64,000 nt of DNA from positions 1 to 64,000 of the forward strand of contig JAJFJS010000046.1 in NCBI GenBank assembly GCA_021773815.1. The letters run 5' to 3'. Every line of letters starts with the position of its first letter. Position 1 is the stretch's first letter. Origin of the DNA: Gammaproteobacteria bacterium. GTDB taxonomy: Bacteria > Pseudomonadota > Gammaproteobacteria > Steroidobacterales > GCA-2729495. Under the pieces are notes generated by a model. That model searched no databases, was not told the DNA's origin, and worked only from the letters and a program-made list of their open reading frames with translations. The translations under genes were made by a program, and so were the position numbers. This document shows positions 26,946 through 35,991 of the stretch, in pieces.

Positions 26946-28490
26946 ATGCGTACTGAGCGAATACTTTATATCCATTCGGGTCGTTGCACGGTGTATGACT
27001 GGTCTGATGACGGATTTTCTGAAGGCCCGACCTTCCATGAGGGCGACGCCGGTGCAGCCGAATTGCGGGCCTATCTGCAGCCGAATCCAGACCGTCTTAC
27101 GGCCATACTCGCGGATATCGTCGAGGAAGAGCACTATCGCGACGCGGTCCCGAAGCTGAACCTCATCGACCAGCGCGCGCTCCTGAAACGTCGCATTTCG
27201 AAAAGCTTTTCGCGTACCCGCTACCGCAACGGCGAAATTATCAAGGGCGATTCGAGCGATCCTGGCACCGTGTTCATTCGCATGAGCGGCATTACACATG
27301 CTGATGCTATCCGCACCTGGACAGCCCCCATAGAACCAGACTGCTGCCCGATTGTCGGCATTTTTACGCCGGCGGTGCTTTCGGAACGGATCCTGAAAGC
27401 CGTCGGTCAAACCGGTATGTCTGCGACGCTGATCGCAACGACGCATAGTGACGGTCGGATTCGACATACGTATTTCAAAGGCAGCTGCCTGATCGGCAGT
27501 CGTCGTTTTCGTGGCCGGATGGACGAACGCATCAACGAGTCCGAATTTATCGTCCAGCAGGTACAGTCAAGCCTGCGATTTTTCAACCCTTCGGCCGCCC
27601 CGGGGTTGGGACACGCGACCGATGTCGTGCTGATTGGTGGCAAAGAGGACGCTGAACTGGATGAAGACGCTCTGGCGACGGCGTCAGGCTGCCGGATTCG
27701 CTGTGTGGATATTGCGGCGGTCGCCAAGTCGATCGGCATGAATCGCGCCCCGAGCGCAAATCAGGGCGAGACATTATTCCTCAGCATGCTGCGTAAGCGG
27801 CCCGGACACGGTAACTTTGCACCGCGCAGCGAACGACATTACGGTTTGCTGAAAATCTACAAGCGCCGCAGCACCGCCGCTGCGTGGGCGCTTGCATGTC
27901 TGTTCATCGTAGCCGCCGGGATCAATATGGCCGGCGCGTTGCGAATGCAGGCCGAGATGGCACTGACGAACCGGGAGGCTGCGGAATTGCCTGTCAGGCA
28001 ACCGAGCGCCGAAGCGGAGTCGCCCGCCGTGGACTCGCTCGCCATGCGCGCTGCGGTGACGTCGTACCGTGAATTGCTGAGAAATGCGCCGCGTCCGGAA
28101 CCGCTGTTGCAAATTGTCAGCGCGGCACTCAGCGAGTACCCGGATATTCAAATTGATGTCATCAGTTGGCAGCCGGCGGCCGGACTGGAAGCGGAACCGG
28201 ACGGGCGTGACTTATCGGTCAGCGGTGCGACAGCAGGCAGGTTGATGTTGTCGATCGGCGGATCGGTTGCTTCCTTTTCGGGCAATTATGAGCAGGCTTT
28301 CGATTTGATTGATGGCTTCGTTGCAACGCTGATTCGCCAATCGAATGTCGATGACGCGCGAGCCACCCGCATGCCACTGGATGTAAACCCACAGATCAGC
28401 CTGGAGGGGGAGGTCGCCAGCCGCAGTCGGACTGCGGAAGCTAAATTCGAGCTACAGGTAATTGTGAGGCAGGCTCATGAAAGCGCCTGA
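26946..28490 (+). CDS. PilM/PilN- (GspL-) like pilus assembly protein
   Basis: A 521-residue protein with a large cytoplasmic N-terminal domain of about 310 residues, a single membrane helix at about residues 315-335 (WALACLFIVAAGINMAG), and a periplasmic domain of about 180 residues. This is the GspL/PilM+PilN layout. In MSHA loci the equivalent position is filled by MshI. Sequence identity to known members is not obvious by eye, so the call rests on topology and position between the platform protein and a PilO-like gene. It overlaps the next gene by 14 bases. Confidence 0.6.
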   Translation: MRTERILYIHSGRCTVYDWSDDGFSEGPTFHEGDAGAAELRAYLQPNPDRLTAILADIVEEEHYRDAVPKLNLIDQRALLKRRISKSFSRTRYRNGEIIKGDSSDPGTVFIRMSGITHADAIRTWTAPIEPDCCPIVGIFTPAVLSERILKAVGQTGMSATLIATTHSDGRIRHTYFKGSCLIGSRRFRGRMDERINESEFIVQQVQSSLRFFNPSAAPGLGHATDVVLIGGKEDAELDEDALATASGCRIRCVDIAAVAKSIGMNRAPSANQGETLFLSMLRKRPGHGNFAPRSERHYGLLKIYKRRSTAAAWALACLFIVAAGINMAGALRMQAEMALTNREAAELPVRQPSAEAESPAVDSLAMRAAVTSYRELLRNAPRPEPLLQIVSAALSEYPDIQIDVISWQPAAGLEAEPDGRDLSVSGATAGRLMLSIGGSVASFSGNYEQAFDLIDGFVATLIRQSNVDDARATRMPLDVNPQISLEGEVASRSRTAEAKFELQVIVRQAHESA

Positions 28491-29103
28491 AATTGATTGG
28501 CGGTATTTACGCCGCGGAATGGCCCTGCCTGTAATCGCGCTCTTGGCAGGATTGGTCGTGCTCGGCATGAGCATGAGCAAGGAAGAAAGCGCCGCGCTCG
28601 CGCTGAGCGTCGCCCAGGAAGAACTGGCCGAATTGCAGCTGATGCACAATCAGCATGTCGGCGCGATGATGGCTGAAAAAGAATTTGCGACCGGCTATCA
28701 CGCGCTCGTCGCCAGCGGGGCGCTCGGTTCCGAACGTCGCCTGCAGCGGATTCAGGCGCTGCGTGATGCGGTAGAAAGGCTCCAGCTGCCGTATGCCCGG
28801 TATACGTTATCGAATCAGCGAGCATTTTCGGCATCCTATCTGCCCGCGGGCCTTGCTGCGCCTGTTTACGCCAGCCAATTGGAGTTGCAAATCGGACTCG
28901 GCCATGAACTCGATCTGCTGCGTCTTATTCGACAGTTGGGCGACGATCCGGGTCTGTTTCACGTCAAACGCTGCGAACTGACGCGTGTTTCACAGTCAGA
29001 AGAATTGTCAGCTTCACAACCTAATTTGATCGGCGAGTGCACAGTTGACTGGCTCACTGTGCCGGTTCAAACAGCCTCGAGCGCCGACGGAATCGGAACA
29101 TGA
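28477..29103 (+). CDS. PilO/MshJ-like pilus alignment protein
   Basis: A 208-residue bitopic protein with one membrane helix at residues about 16-34 (LPVIALLAGLVVLGM), a coiled-coil stretch (SVAQEELAELQLMHNQH) and a ferredoxin-like periplasmic domain ending about residue 195. This is the PilO/GspM layout, and it sits between the PilN-like and PilP-like genes as expected. It would form the inner-membrane alignment complex. Both ends overlap neighbouring genes, so translation is coupled. Confidence 0.65.
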   Translation: MKAPEIDWRYLRRGMALPVIALLAGLVVLGMSMSKEESAALALSVAQEELAELQLMHNQHVGAMMAEKEFATGYHALVASGALGSERRLQRIQALRDAVERLQLPYARYTLSNQRAFSASYLPAGLAAPVYASQLELQIGLGHELDLLRLIRQLGDDPGLFHVKRCELTRVSQSEELSASQPNLIGECTVDWLTVPVQTASSADGIGT

Positions 29104-29579
29104 AGCGCATCACGACGATTACGTTATTGGCGACGCTGCTGGCAGTGACATTCGGCGCTAATACGACGCTCGCAGACGGCGGCGATTCAATCGGCCGCCT
29201 TTTCCTGACGCCGGCTGAGCGCGCCCGAATTGATTTGACACGAGCGAATAGCGATTCTGGCGATCGCATTGACGTGCTTACTGTTGGGCGTGCCAAACCG
29301 ATCGAACAGATCGTCATGAATGGATTCGTGCAACGTAGTGGTGGGCCGGATACGGTCTTTGTTAACGGCGAGTCTTTCCATGATGAACGGCCGCGGGCAG
29401 ACGCCATCAAACTCCTGAGCGGCCCGGACGAGGAAAACCGGGTAGTGGTCGGCAAACGGAATCAGGGCAGTGCCCGCCTGAAGCCAGGGCAGGCCTGGGA
29501 TCTGCGCAACGATCAGATTGTTGAATGCAGCGCATGCGCAGTCGATGAAACGGATTCGGCCACCGACACGGAGGATTGA
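29100..29579 (+). CDS. Exported PilP/MshK-like small pilus protein
   Basis: A 159-residue protein with a signal peptide at residues 1-25 (ATLLAVTFGANTTLADG). The mature start IGRLFLTPAERARID is a recurrent motif in small proteins of these pilus loci. A beta-rich middle (VNGFVQRSGGPDTVFVNGE, with the family-like RSGG turn) resembles the PilP/GspC HR domain or MshK. It would link the inner-membrane complex to the secretin in the periplasm. Assignment is by position, size and signal peptide. It begins at the ATGA overlapping the PilO-like stop. Confidence 0.55.
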   Translation: MKRITTITLLATLLAVTFGANTTLADGGDSIGRLFLTPAERARIDLTRANSDSGDRIDVLTVGRAKPIEQIVMNGFVQRSGGPDTVFVNGESFHDERPRADAIKLLSGPDEENRVVVGKRNQGSARLKPGQAWDLRNDQIVECSACAVDETDSATDTED

Positions 29580-29584
29580 GATCC

Positions 29585-31003
29585 GTGCGCCGGCCATATA
29601 TGCAATTTGCGCGACAAGAATGTGGTGCAGCGCTTCTGATCATGTTGCTCTTGCTGATTGTCGGTAGCGCGGCCTTGTTCATCAACAACATTTCGGGCCG
29701 CACGATGGCAAGCCGGCAAATCAACGACAACTCCGCGGCCCTTGCCGAGGCCAAGGCAGCGTTGCTCGCCTATGCAGTGACCCGTTACGATCTGGGTCAG
29801 GGCGTCGGACTGCTGCCTTGCCCCGATGTTGGCACCGGTGGTGGCTTCGCCGAAGGGGAAGCTGAGGCAGCGAATTGCGGTGCGCAGTACGAAAGCGTGC
29901 TCGGGCGCCTGCCGTGGAAGACGCTTGGACTGCGACCGGCCCGTGATGGAACCGGCGAGTGCCTCTGGTATGCCGTGTCCGGCATTCATAAAGACGCTCC
30001 GTTGGTGCGAACTGAGATGATTAACACCGATAGCGCCGGCCTGTTTGAAGTATTTGCGGCGGACGGTGTCACGCCAATCGCGGGAACTGCTCCGGCAGAC
30101 CGCGCTGTCGCTATTGTTTTCGCACCCGGCGATACGCTCCCCGGCCAGACACGCAATAATCTCGGTGCGGGCGTCGAACACTGCGACGGTAACTACGGCG
30201 CGTCCGCCTACCTGGATAACAACGTTACGATCAACAACGCAGTCATATCCGGGACGCCCGATACCATCGATCGATTCATCAATGTCGGAGCCGTCGGCAA
30301 TGATCAGGTCCTCGTCATCACTCGCGAGGAACTGACGGCCGCAATCGAGGCGCGCAATGACCTCGCGACCGACCTGCAGAATCTCGTTGCGACGGTCGCA
30401 GCGTGCATTGCCGACTACGGCATGAACAATCCCGGCGGGCCGACCGACCGGCGCCTCCCATGGCCCGCGCCCGTCAATCTGACCAATTACCGCAGCACCG
30501 GTTTGTATAACGATACGGCGACCGGCGTCCTGAGCGGCCGGCTCCCGGACACCATCAATGACTCGAGCGCACAGACCGCCAACGCGATCACCCGTGTCCT
30601 GAGGGACTGTAACGGCAGTGCCGTGCCGGGCTGGACGGCGGCCATGCAGGTCCTGTGGCAGGACTGGAAAGATCACTTTTTCTATACGGTCGCGGATGAA
30701 TTTCGACCGGATGCAGCGGTGCCGACGGTCTGCACAAATTGTCTGACCGTCAACGGTGGTGGTCCGTGGTCTGCAATCGTCATGTTCTCGGGCCGGCGCC
30801 TGCGGGCCCTGGGTCAGGTGCGTGACGAACCGCCCACCGATTCGGACACAAAAGGTGTGGTCGGCAATTACCTCGAGGGCCGGAACGCGACAAACCACCC
30901 GCTGTTTGCCGGAACCGTGGACTATGAATCGGCGGTCGCCGGGCCGGCTTTCAACGACCTGTTGTACTGTCTGGACGCAAATTTGAGTGTAAGCGCATGC
31001 TGA
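29585..31003 (+). CDS. Large pilin-like/minor pseudopilin-type protein
   Basis: About 472 residues. The N-terminus has a hydrophobic helix (AALLIMLLLLIVGSAALFIN) preceded by QECG, similar to a degenerate prepilin segment but without the canonical GF-[ST]-L-x-E. The first globular part has LLPCPDVGTGGGF and LPWKTLGLRP, a motif shared with the next gene (LPCPATPASNG). Several spaced cysteines could form disulfides. The start is uncertain: TTG 29576, GTG 29585 and ATG 29600 are all in frame; GTG is preferred because GAGG lies 10 bases upstream. It probably forms a minor or tip pilin of the MSHA-like pilus. Confidence 0.6.
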   Translation: MRRPYMQFARQECGAALLIMLLLLIVGSAALFINNISGRTMASRQINDNSAALAEAKAALLAYAVTRYDLGQGVGLLPCPDVGTGGGFAEGEAEAANCGAQYESVLGRLPWKTLGLRPARDGTGECLWYAVSGIHKDAPLVRTEMINTDSAGLFEVFAADGVTPIAGTAPADRAVAIVFAPGDTLPGQTRNNLGAGVEHCDGNYGASAYLDNNVTINNAVISGTPDTIDRFINVGAVGNDQVLVITREELTAAIEARNDLATDLQNLVATVAACIADYGMNNPGGPTDRRLPWPAPVNLTNYRSTGLYNDTATGVLSGRLPDTINDSSAQTANAITRVLRDCNGSAVPGWTAAMQVLWQDWKDHFFYTVADEFRPDAAVPTVCTNCLTVNGGGPWSAIVMFSGRRLRALGQVRDEPPTDSDTKGVVGNYLEGRNATNHPLFAGTVDYESAVAGPAFNDLLYCLDANLSVSAC

Positions 31004-31779
31004 TTTCAACAACCAGGTCGGGACAGACGGGCTTCAGCCTCATCGAGATGGCGGTCGTACTGTTGATTGTTGGCTTGTTGCTCGGCGGGCTGATGTTGCC
31101 ACTCAGTGCGAAAATCGATGACCAGAAATTCTCGACAACGCGCAAGACACTCCTCGAGGTTCGCGAGGCGCTGGTCGGTTATGCGCTGGCGAATGGTGCG
31201 CTGCCATGCCCGGCGACACCCGCGAGCAATGGGACAGCGTCGGTCGCCGGTGGCGGTTGCACCCGGCAACACGGATTTGTTCCGGCCGTGACTCTGGGCC
31301 TGCTCGGTGCGCAGAATCGTGACCAGCTCCTGCTGGATGCCTGGAGCAACCCGGTGCGCTATTCGGTCAGTGCCAGCGATGCTGATGGAGACTCGAATTG
31401 GGATTTCGTGGTGCCTGGCGAAATGCGTAACGTACAGATTGCAAATCTCGCGCCAGACCTCGATGTCTGCACGACGGCGCTCGGAAGTACCGCTTCGGCC
31501 TGCGCCGGAGCGGCCACGACAACGACCGCCACGGCGCCGGTAGTGATCTATTCGATGGGCAAGGACTGGGCCGCCTTTACCTCTGCTGACCAGCAGGAAA
31601 ATGTCGGTGCGACGCTTGGCGGCGGACCGACGGCGCAAAACTATCCGGTGGCCGCCGACGGCGTCTGGGTCTTGCGCACGCGCTCAGCGGCACCCGGCGC
31701 GGAGTTTGACGATCTGGTCACATGGATCAGTCAACACGCGCTCTACGGTCGCCTCGTCAGCGCCGGGCAGCTGCCATGA
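30997..31779 (+). CDS. Prepilin-type (type II/IV) pseudopilin
   Basis: A 260-residue protein with a textbook prepilin N-terminus: SGQTGFSLIEMAVVLLIVGL, predicted cleavage after Gly at residue 12 and Glu at mature position 5. The globular domain contains LVGYALANGALPCPATP and LLDAWSNPVRYSV, as in many large pseudopilins. It overlaps the preceding gene by seven bases. About 190 bases without a gene follow before the next pilin, so that gene may have its own promoter. Confidence 0.8.
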   Translation: MLISTTRSGQTGFSLIEMAVVLLIVGLLLGGLMLPLSAKIDDQKFSTTRKTLLEVREALVGYALANGALPCPATPASNGTASVAGGGCTRQHGFVPAVTLGLLGAQNRDQLLLDAWSNPVRYSVSASDADGDSNWDFVVPGEMRNVQIANLAPDLDVCTTALGSTASACAGAATTTTATAPVVIYSMGKDWAAFTSADQQENVGATLGGGPTAQNYPVAADGVWVLRTRSAAPGAEFDDLVTWISQHALYGRLVSAGQLP

Positions 31780-31972
31780 GAAAAGTGGAAATCGGAACTG
31801 AGTCACAGATTTGGCTCATTTTGGCCGGTCATAGCGATTATGTGAACCGGTGCCCAATACCCGAGGACTATATTCGCAATAATTTACATAGTGTTGAACC
31901 CGTCAGTAACAGATCGGATCCCGGAGTGCACCTAGTATCTGCTGACCCCGGTTAGCGAACAGGAATGGAACA

Positions 31973-32581
31973 ATGAAAGATTTTCACAGACAGTCAGGTT
32001 TCACTCTGGTTGAGATCGCCATCGTGCTGGTCATTATTGGCCTTTTACTCGGTGGAGTCCTGAAAGGTCAGGAAATGATTACCAATGCCAAGGTCAGCAA
32101 GATCGATACGGACTTCAAGGGCATCACGGCGGCGATACTTGCGTACCAGGATCGCTATGGCGTGCTGCCGGGTGACGATCCGGCCGCTTCGACGCGGTTC
32201 GCGGGCACTTGGGCCGGAACCGACAACGGCAACGGCAACGGTGTTATTCAGGGCACGTGGAACAGCACGACCAACACTCAGGAAACGCGCAAGGTGTGGA
32301 AGCATCTCAGGGGCTCCGGGCTAATCAAGGGGCCGGTCAACAATACCGCTGCGAGTTACCAGCAACCCTCGAATGCGTTTGGCGGTATGCTCGGTATCGG
32401 CTTTAACGACTATAGCCTCGCCGGGTTGACCATCGTTTTCGGCCAGATCCCCGGCAATATTGCGCAGATCCTGGAGGCGAAGCACGATGACGGTAGCCCG
32501 AGTTCCGGCAGCCTGCAGGGGCACAATACGCAGACCGCCTATAACGTTGCGACGACATACAATATCGCATACGGCCAATAA
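31973..32581 (+). CDS. Type IV pilin-like protein (probable major pilin of the locus)
   Basis: A 202-residue prepilin with QSGFTLVEIAIVLVIIGLLL: cleavage before Phe, Glu5 in the mature protein. The globular domain is rich in Asn, Thr and Gly with no cysteines. It is the last gene of the locus, preceded by a 193-base gap and an AGGAA ribosome-binding site, and followed by a strong terminator. A separate, more highly expressed transcript is typical for a major pilin, but this is inference. Confidence 0.8.
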   Translation: MKDFHRQSGFTLVEIAIVLVIIGLLLGGVLKGQEMITNAKVSKIDTDFKGITAAILAYQDRYGVLPGDDPAASTRFAGTWAGTDNGNGNGVIQGTWNSTTNTQETRKVWKHLRGSGLIKGPVNNTAASYQQPSNAFGGMLGIGFNDYSLAGLTIVFGQIPGNIAQILEAKHDDGSPSSGSLQGHNTQTAYNVATTYNIAYGQ

Positions 32582-32610
32582 TCCGCAGGTGATTTTCGCC
32601 GCGTACACCG

Positions 32611-32645
32611 AAATAAAAAAAGGGACCGAGAGGTCCCTTTTTTTA
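32611..32645. terminator. Strong, probably bidirectional Rho-independent terminator
   Basis: A stem AAAAAGGGACC / GGTCCCTTTTTT with a four-base GAGA loop, with A-runs on the left and T-runs on the right. It ends the pilus operon 30 bases after the last pilin and, read on the other strand, could also stop the convergent bkd transcript. Confidence 0.9.
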
Positions 32646-32717
32646 TGCGTGATACTCGTAAACATCGATGATCAGGCCGGCCGGCGGGGAATGGTCGCCG
32701 TATCTCTCCAGACGATG

Positions 32718-32746
32718 CGTAAATTGGTGTCAGACACCAATTTACG
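32718..32746. repeat. Dispersed palindromic repeat, copy 2 (longest)
   Basis: A perfect 29-base palindrome: CGTAAATTGGTGTC, a central A, then GACACCAATTTACG. It lies between the pilus terminator and the end of the bkd operon. Core identical to the copies at 20729 and 57430. Confidence 0.8.
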
Positions 32747-32774
32747 GGCGCCAACCTCCGCCGCTCAGTCAGTG

Positions 32775-33881
32775 CTATGTCGATTGCTCCAGGTCGCCGA
32801 CGACCGCCGTCAGAAACCGGGTGGCCTCGCCGCCGGTCACGGCGCGATGATCAAAAGACAGCGACAGCGGCAGCATGCGGTGCACGGCGGGTCGGCCATC
32901 GACCGGTACGACTTCGTCCCGCGCGGCCCCGGCGCCGAGGATCGCGACCGTCGGTGGCACGACTACCGGGCTCGCATAGCGGCCGCCGAGGGCGCCGAAA
33001 TTCGATAACGTAAAGGTGTAACCACGCATTTCGGCGGGTGGGATCGTGCGCTGCCGGACGTCGCGTTTCAATGCTTCGAGGCCGGCGCGCAGATCATCCA
33101 GATCCCGGTTCGCCACATCGCGCAGCACCGGCACGAACAATCCGTCGGGCGTATCGACGGCGATACCCAGGTGGATTTTTTCCAGCACCCGGCGCCCGAT
33201 TGCGCGTCCGTCGTACCAGGCATTCAGCGGCGGTTCCGCACGGCACGCCACGGTGATCGCCCGAACGAGTCGCAGCGTGATGTCTTCCTCCGCGCGCCAC
33301 GACTGCACGTCGGCATCGCCGGTCACGGTGACCGGGACGACTTCGGCGTGCGCCTGGGCCATGCTGAGTGCCATCGCCCGCCGCACGCCGCGCAGCGGTT
33401 CCATCGGGCCGACTTCGGCGAGGATGCGGGCGACCCGCTGCACGTCTGTCATCGTGATCGTCTCGTTCGGTCCGGTCGGCGTCACGACCGACAGGTCGAC
33501 GCCCAGTTTTTTAGCCGCCGCACGAACGGCGGGCACCGCCTTGAGTCCCGCGGCGGCCTGGCCAACCGATGTTGCCGCATCGACGGTGACGCGCTGTCCG
33601 GCTTCGACGCGCCCGACCACGGTGCCGGCATCCGCCCGCTCGTTGTTGCCGGACGCGAATTCGACCAGCGGGCCGCCGACCGGGACGATGTCGCCGACGC
33701 CGGCGAACAGTTTCTGCACCCGCCCGGCCTTCGGACTCGGTATTTCCACGATGGCTTTGGCGGTTTCGACCGACAGCAACGGCTGATCCACCGCGACCTT
33801 GTCACCGGCCGCGACGTGCCACTCGATGATCTCCCCGTCCTGCAGGCCCTCGCCGAGATCGGGTAGTTTAAAGACGGTCAT
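32775..33881 (-). CDS. bkdC: Dihydrolipoamide acyltransferase (E2) of a branched-chain 2-oxoacid dehydrogenase
   Basis: The ATG at 33881, overlapping the E1 beta stop (ATGA), gives 368 residues. Residues 1-75 are a lipoyl domain (FKLPDLGEGLQDGEIIEWHV, with the lipoylated Lys in ETAKA at about residue 42). Residues about 110-150 are a peripheral subunit-binding domain (VPAVRAAAKKLGVDLSVV). The rest is the acyltransferase core ending in LSFDHRAVTGGEATRFL, with the catalytic His. A single lipoyl domain fits BCKDH or Gram-positive-type PDH. The leucine-catabolism neighbours favour branched-chain substrates. No E3 gene is in the window. Confidence 0.85.
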   Translation of the reverse strand: MTVFKLPDLGEGLQDGEIIEWHVAAGDKVAVDQPLLSVETAKAIVEIPSPKAGRVQKLFAGVGDIVPVGGPLVEFASGNNERADAGTVVGRVEAGQRVTVDAATSVGQAAAGLKAVPAVRAAAKKLGVDLSVVTPTGPNETITMTDVQRVARILAEVGPMEPLRGVRRAMALSMAQAHAEVVPVTVTGDADVQSWRAEEDITLRLVRAITVACRAEPPLNAWYDGRAIGRRVLEKIHLGIAVDTPDGLFVPVLRDVANRDLDDLRAGLEALKRDVRQRTIPPAEMRGYTFTLSNFGALGGRYASPVVVPPTVAILGAGAARDEVVPVDGRPAVHRMLPLSLSFDHRAVTGGEATRFLTAVVGDLEQST

Positions 33882-34858
33882 GTAACCTCCAGGGTCTGTC
33901 GGGCCGCCGCGACGATGCGTGCGGTATCGGGCAGGTAATCGTTTTCCAATTGGTACAACGGCATGATCGTGTCGTATCCGGTCACGCGTGCAACCGGCGC
34001 CAGCAGGGACAACAGGCCTTTGTCGGCCAGTTCGGCGGCGATTTCCGCGCCGACGCCGTTGTTGCGCGCCGCCTCGTGCACGATTACGCAACGACCCGTC
34101 CTGGCGACCGACTCGAGAATGCTGTCGATATCCAGCGGAGCGATCGTAGCCACATCGATGACCTCGGCGCTGATACCCTCTGCCGCGAGTCGGTCCGCGG
34201 CCGCCAGCGTCTCGACGATCATCGCGCCCCAGCTCACCAGTGTCAGGTCGGTTCCTTCGCGCAGCACGAAACAGACATCCAGCGGCAGCGCCTCGCCGTC
34301 ATCGGCGACCGGCTGTTTCAACATTCGATACAGGCGCTTGGGTTCCAGAAAGACGACAGGATCAGGATCCCGAATGGCCGCGAGCAGCAGGCCGTAGGCG
34401 CGTGCCGGCGAGGACGGAATCACGACGCGGATGCCGGGTATATGGGCGAACAGCGCCTCCGTGCTTTCGGAGTGATGTTCGGGCGCGTGAATGCCGCCGC
34501 CGAAGGCCGCGCGCAACACCATCGGGCAGGTCAGCCGGCCGCGCGTGCGTGTCCTCAGGCGTCCGGCGTGACTGAGGATATGATCGATGGTCGGGTAGAT
34601 AAAACCCATGAACTGGATCTCGGCGACGGGTTTGAGGTGCTCGGCCGCCATGCCGACGCTCATGCCGGCGATCAGCGTTTCGGCCAGCGGCGTGTCGATG
34701 ACGCGCTGTGTGCCGAAGCGCTCCTGCAGGCCCGCGGTCGCGCGGAACACGCCGCCGTTCAACCCGACATCCTCGCCGAGCACGATGACGGCCGGATCCG
34801 CGTTCATTTCCCAGGCCAGCGCCCGGGTCACGGCTTCGACAAGGGTCAGTTCAGTCAT
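33878..34858 (-). CDS. bkdB: 2-oxoacid dehydrogenase E1 beta subunit
   Basis: The ATG at 34858 gives 326 residues, the standard length. Family marks: VLGEDVGLNGGVFRATAGLQ, DTPLAETLIAGMSVGMA, MGFIYPTIDHILSHAGRLR and VVIPSSPARAYGLLLAAIRD. With E1 alpha it forms the thiamine-diphosphate heterotetramer that decarboxylates branched-chain 2-oxoacids. Its start codon overlaps the end of E1 alpha (ATGACTGA) and its stop overlaps the start of E2, so the three subunits are translationally coupled. Confidence 0.9.
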   Translation of the reverse strand: MTELTLVEAVTRALAWEMNADPAVIVLGEDVGLNGGVFRATAGLQERFGTQRVIDTPLAETLIAGMSVGMAAEHLKPVAEIQFMGFIYPTIDHILSHAGRLRTRTRGRLTCPMVLRAAFGGGIHAPEHHSESTEALFAHIPGIRVVIPSSPARAYGLLLAAIRDPDPVVFLEPKRLYRMLKQPVADDGEALPLDVCFVLREGTDLTLVSWGAMIVETLAAADRLAAEGISAEVIDVATIAPLDIDSILESVARTGRCVIVHEAARNNGVGAEIAAELADKGLLSLLAPVARVTGYDTIMPLYQLENDYLPDTARIVAAARQTLEVT

Positions 34859-35966
34859 GGTGCCGGCCCCGCTGCAGAACTTCCTCGCGTTGCGCCCGCA
34901 ACCGGATCGGCAGGGTTGCGAACAGATAATCGAACATGGCCTCGGGCGGTTGAGGCGGCACGGCCCGATATTCCGCGACGGCCTGCTCGACCTGTGCGGC
35001 GCACTCGGTCTGCAGCCTGGCTTCGTCATCGTCGGTCCAGCCGGCTTCGCGCGCGAGGAACTGCCGCAGACGCCGGACCGGTTCGCGCTGCCAGGCCGCT
35101 TCGACCTCGCCTTCGTCGCGATACCGTTTGGCATCGTCGACCGTCGTGTGATCGCCGAGCCGATAGGTCAGTGCCTCGATCAGGTGGGGGCCGCCGCCGG
35201 TCCGCGCCTTGGTCAGTGCGCGTTCCATACAGTCGCGCATGGCGATGGCGTCGTTGCCGTCGACCTGTTCGCCGTCGATGCCAGCGGCGATGGCCTTTTG
35301 CGCGAGGGTCGCGGCGGCCGACTGCGCGCGGCGCGGCGTCGAGATGGCCCACTGGTTGTTGCTGACGACGAAGACGACGGGTAATTGCCGGACCCCGGCG
35401 ATATTCATCGCCTCGTAAAAATCTCCCTTGGATGTCGCGCCGTCGCCATGCACGCAGACCGCGACCCGTGGTTCCGCCCGATACTGCATGGCATATGCGA
35501 CACCGACGGCATGCAACGCATGCGTTGCCACCGGTACGCAAACAGGGAAGTCCCGCGTCGGCACCGCGAAATTGGAACCGCGCTCGTCGCCGCCCCAGTA
35601 CAGCAGGATCTCGGTCATGCGCACGCCGCGCGCCAGTTGTGCGGCGGTTTCGCGATAGGACGGCAGCAATACGTCTTCCGGCTGCATGGTGTGACCGATA
35701 GTGGCCATCGTTGCCTCCTGCCCGAGCCCCGATGAATAGGTGCCGAGCTGCCCGGTCCGCTGCAGCGAGATGCACTTGGCGTCGAATACGCGGGCAAGCA
35801 CCATCCGGCGATACAGCGGAATCAGCGACTTTGGCTCGCGGGCAAACGCGGGCAGCGGATGCAGGACGGCGCCCTCGGCATCGAGGTATTGGGTGTGGCA
35901 GATCTCGAATGAGGCGACCGCCCGGGCCGCCGCCGGGCGAGTGGTGTCGTGGTCCGATGGCGTCAT
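34851..35966 (-). CDS. bkdA: 2-oxoacid dehydrogenase E1 alpha subunit
   Basis: The start at 35966 (MTPSDHDTTRPAAAR) gives 371 residues. The thiamine-diphosphate motif is GDGATSKGDFYEAMNIAGV followed by VVFVVSNNQWAIS. RTGQLGTYSSGLGQEA and LTYRLGDHTTVDDAKRY are also diagnostic. It performs the decarboxylation step of a 2-oxoacid dehydrogenase. Sequence alone does not fully separate pyruvate from branched-chain enzymes; the isovaleryl-CoA dehydrogenase and carboxyltransferase genes just upstream argue for the leucine/valine/isoleucine route. The carboxyltransferase ends 25 bases upstream. Confidence 0.87.
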   Translation of the reverse strand: MTPSDHDTTRPAAARAVASFEICHTQYLDAEGAVLHPLPAFAREPKSLIPLYRRMVLARVFDAKCISLQRTGQLGTYSSGLGQEATMATIGHTMQPEDVLLPSYRETAAQLARGVRMTEILLYWGGDERGSNFAVPTRDFPVCVPVATHALHAVGVAYAMQYRAEPRVAVCVHGDGATSKGDFYEAMNIAGVRQLPVVFVVSNNQWAISTPRRAQSAAATLAQKAIAAGIDGEQVDGNDAIAMRDCMERALTKARTGGGPHLIEALTYRLGDHTTVDDAKRYRDEGEVEAAWQREPVRRLRQFLAREAGWTDDDEARLQTECAAQVEQAVAEYRAVPPQPPEAMFDYLFATLPIRLRAQREEVLQRGRHHD

Positions 35967-35991
35967 ATTGCGATCCTTGCGCTCCCGGTCG

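Noticed and set aside
29513-31012. 499-residue minus-strand open frame opposite the large pilin-like gene
   Set aside because: Arg/His-rich, no motifs, fully opposite a gene that fits its operon.
33950-35365. 471-residue plus-strand open frame opposite bkdB/bkdA
   Set aside because: Shadow of two strongly supported genes; low-complexity Arg-rich tail.
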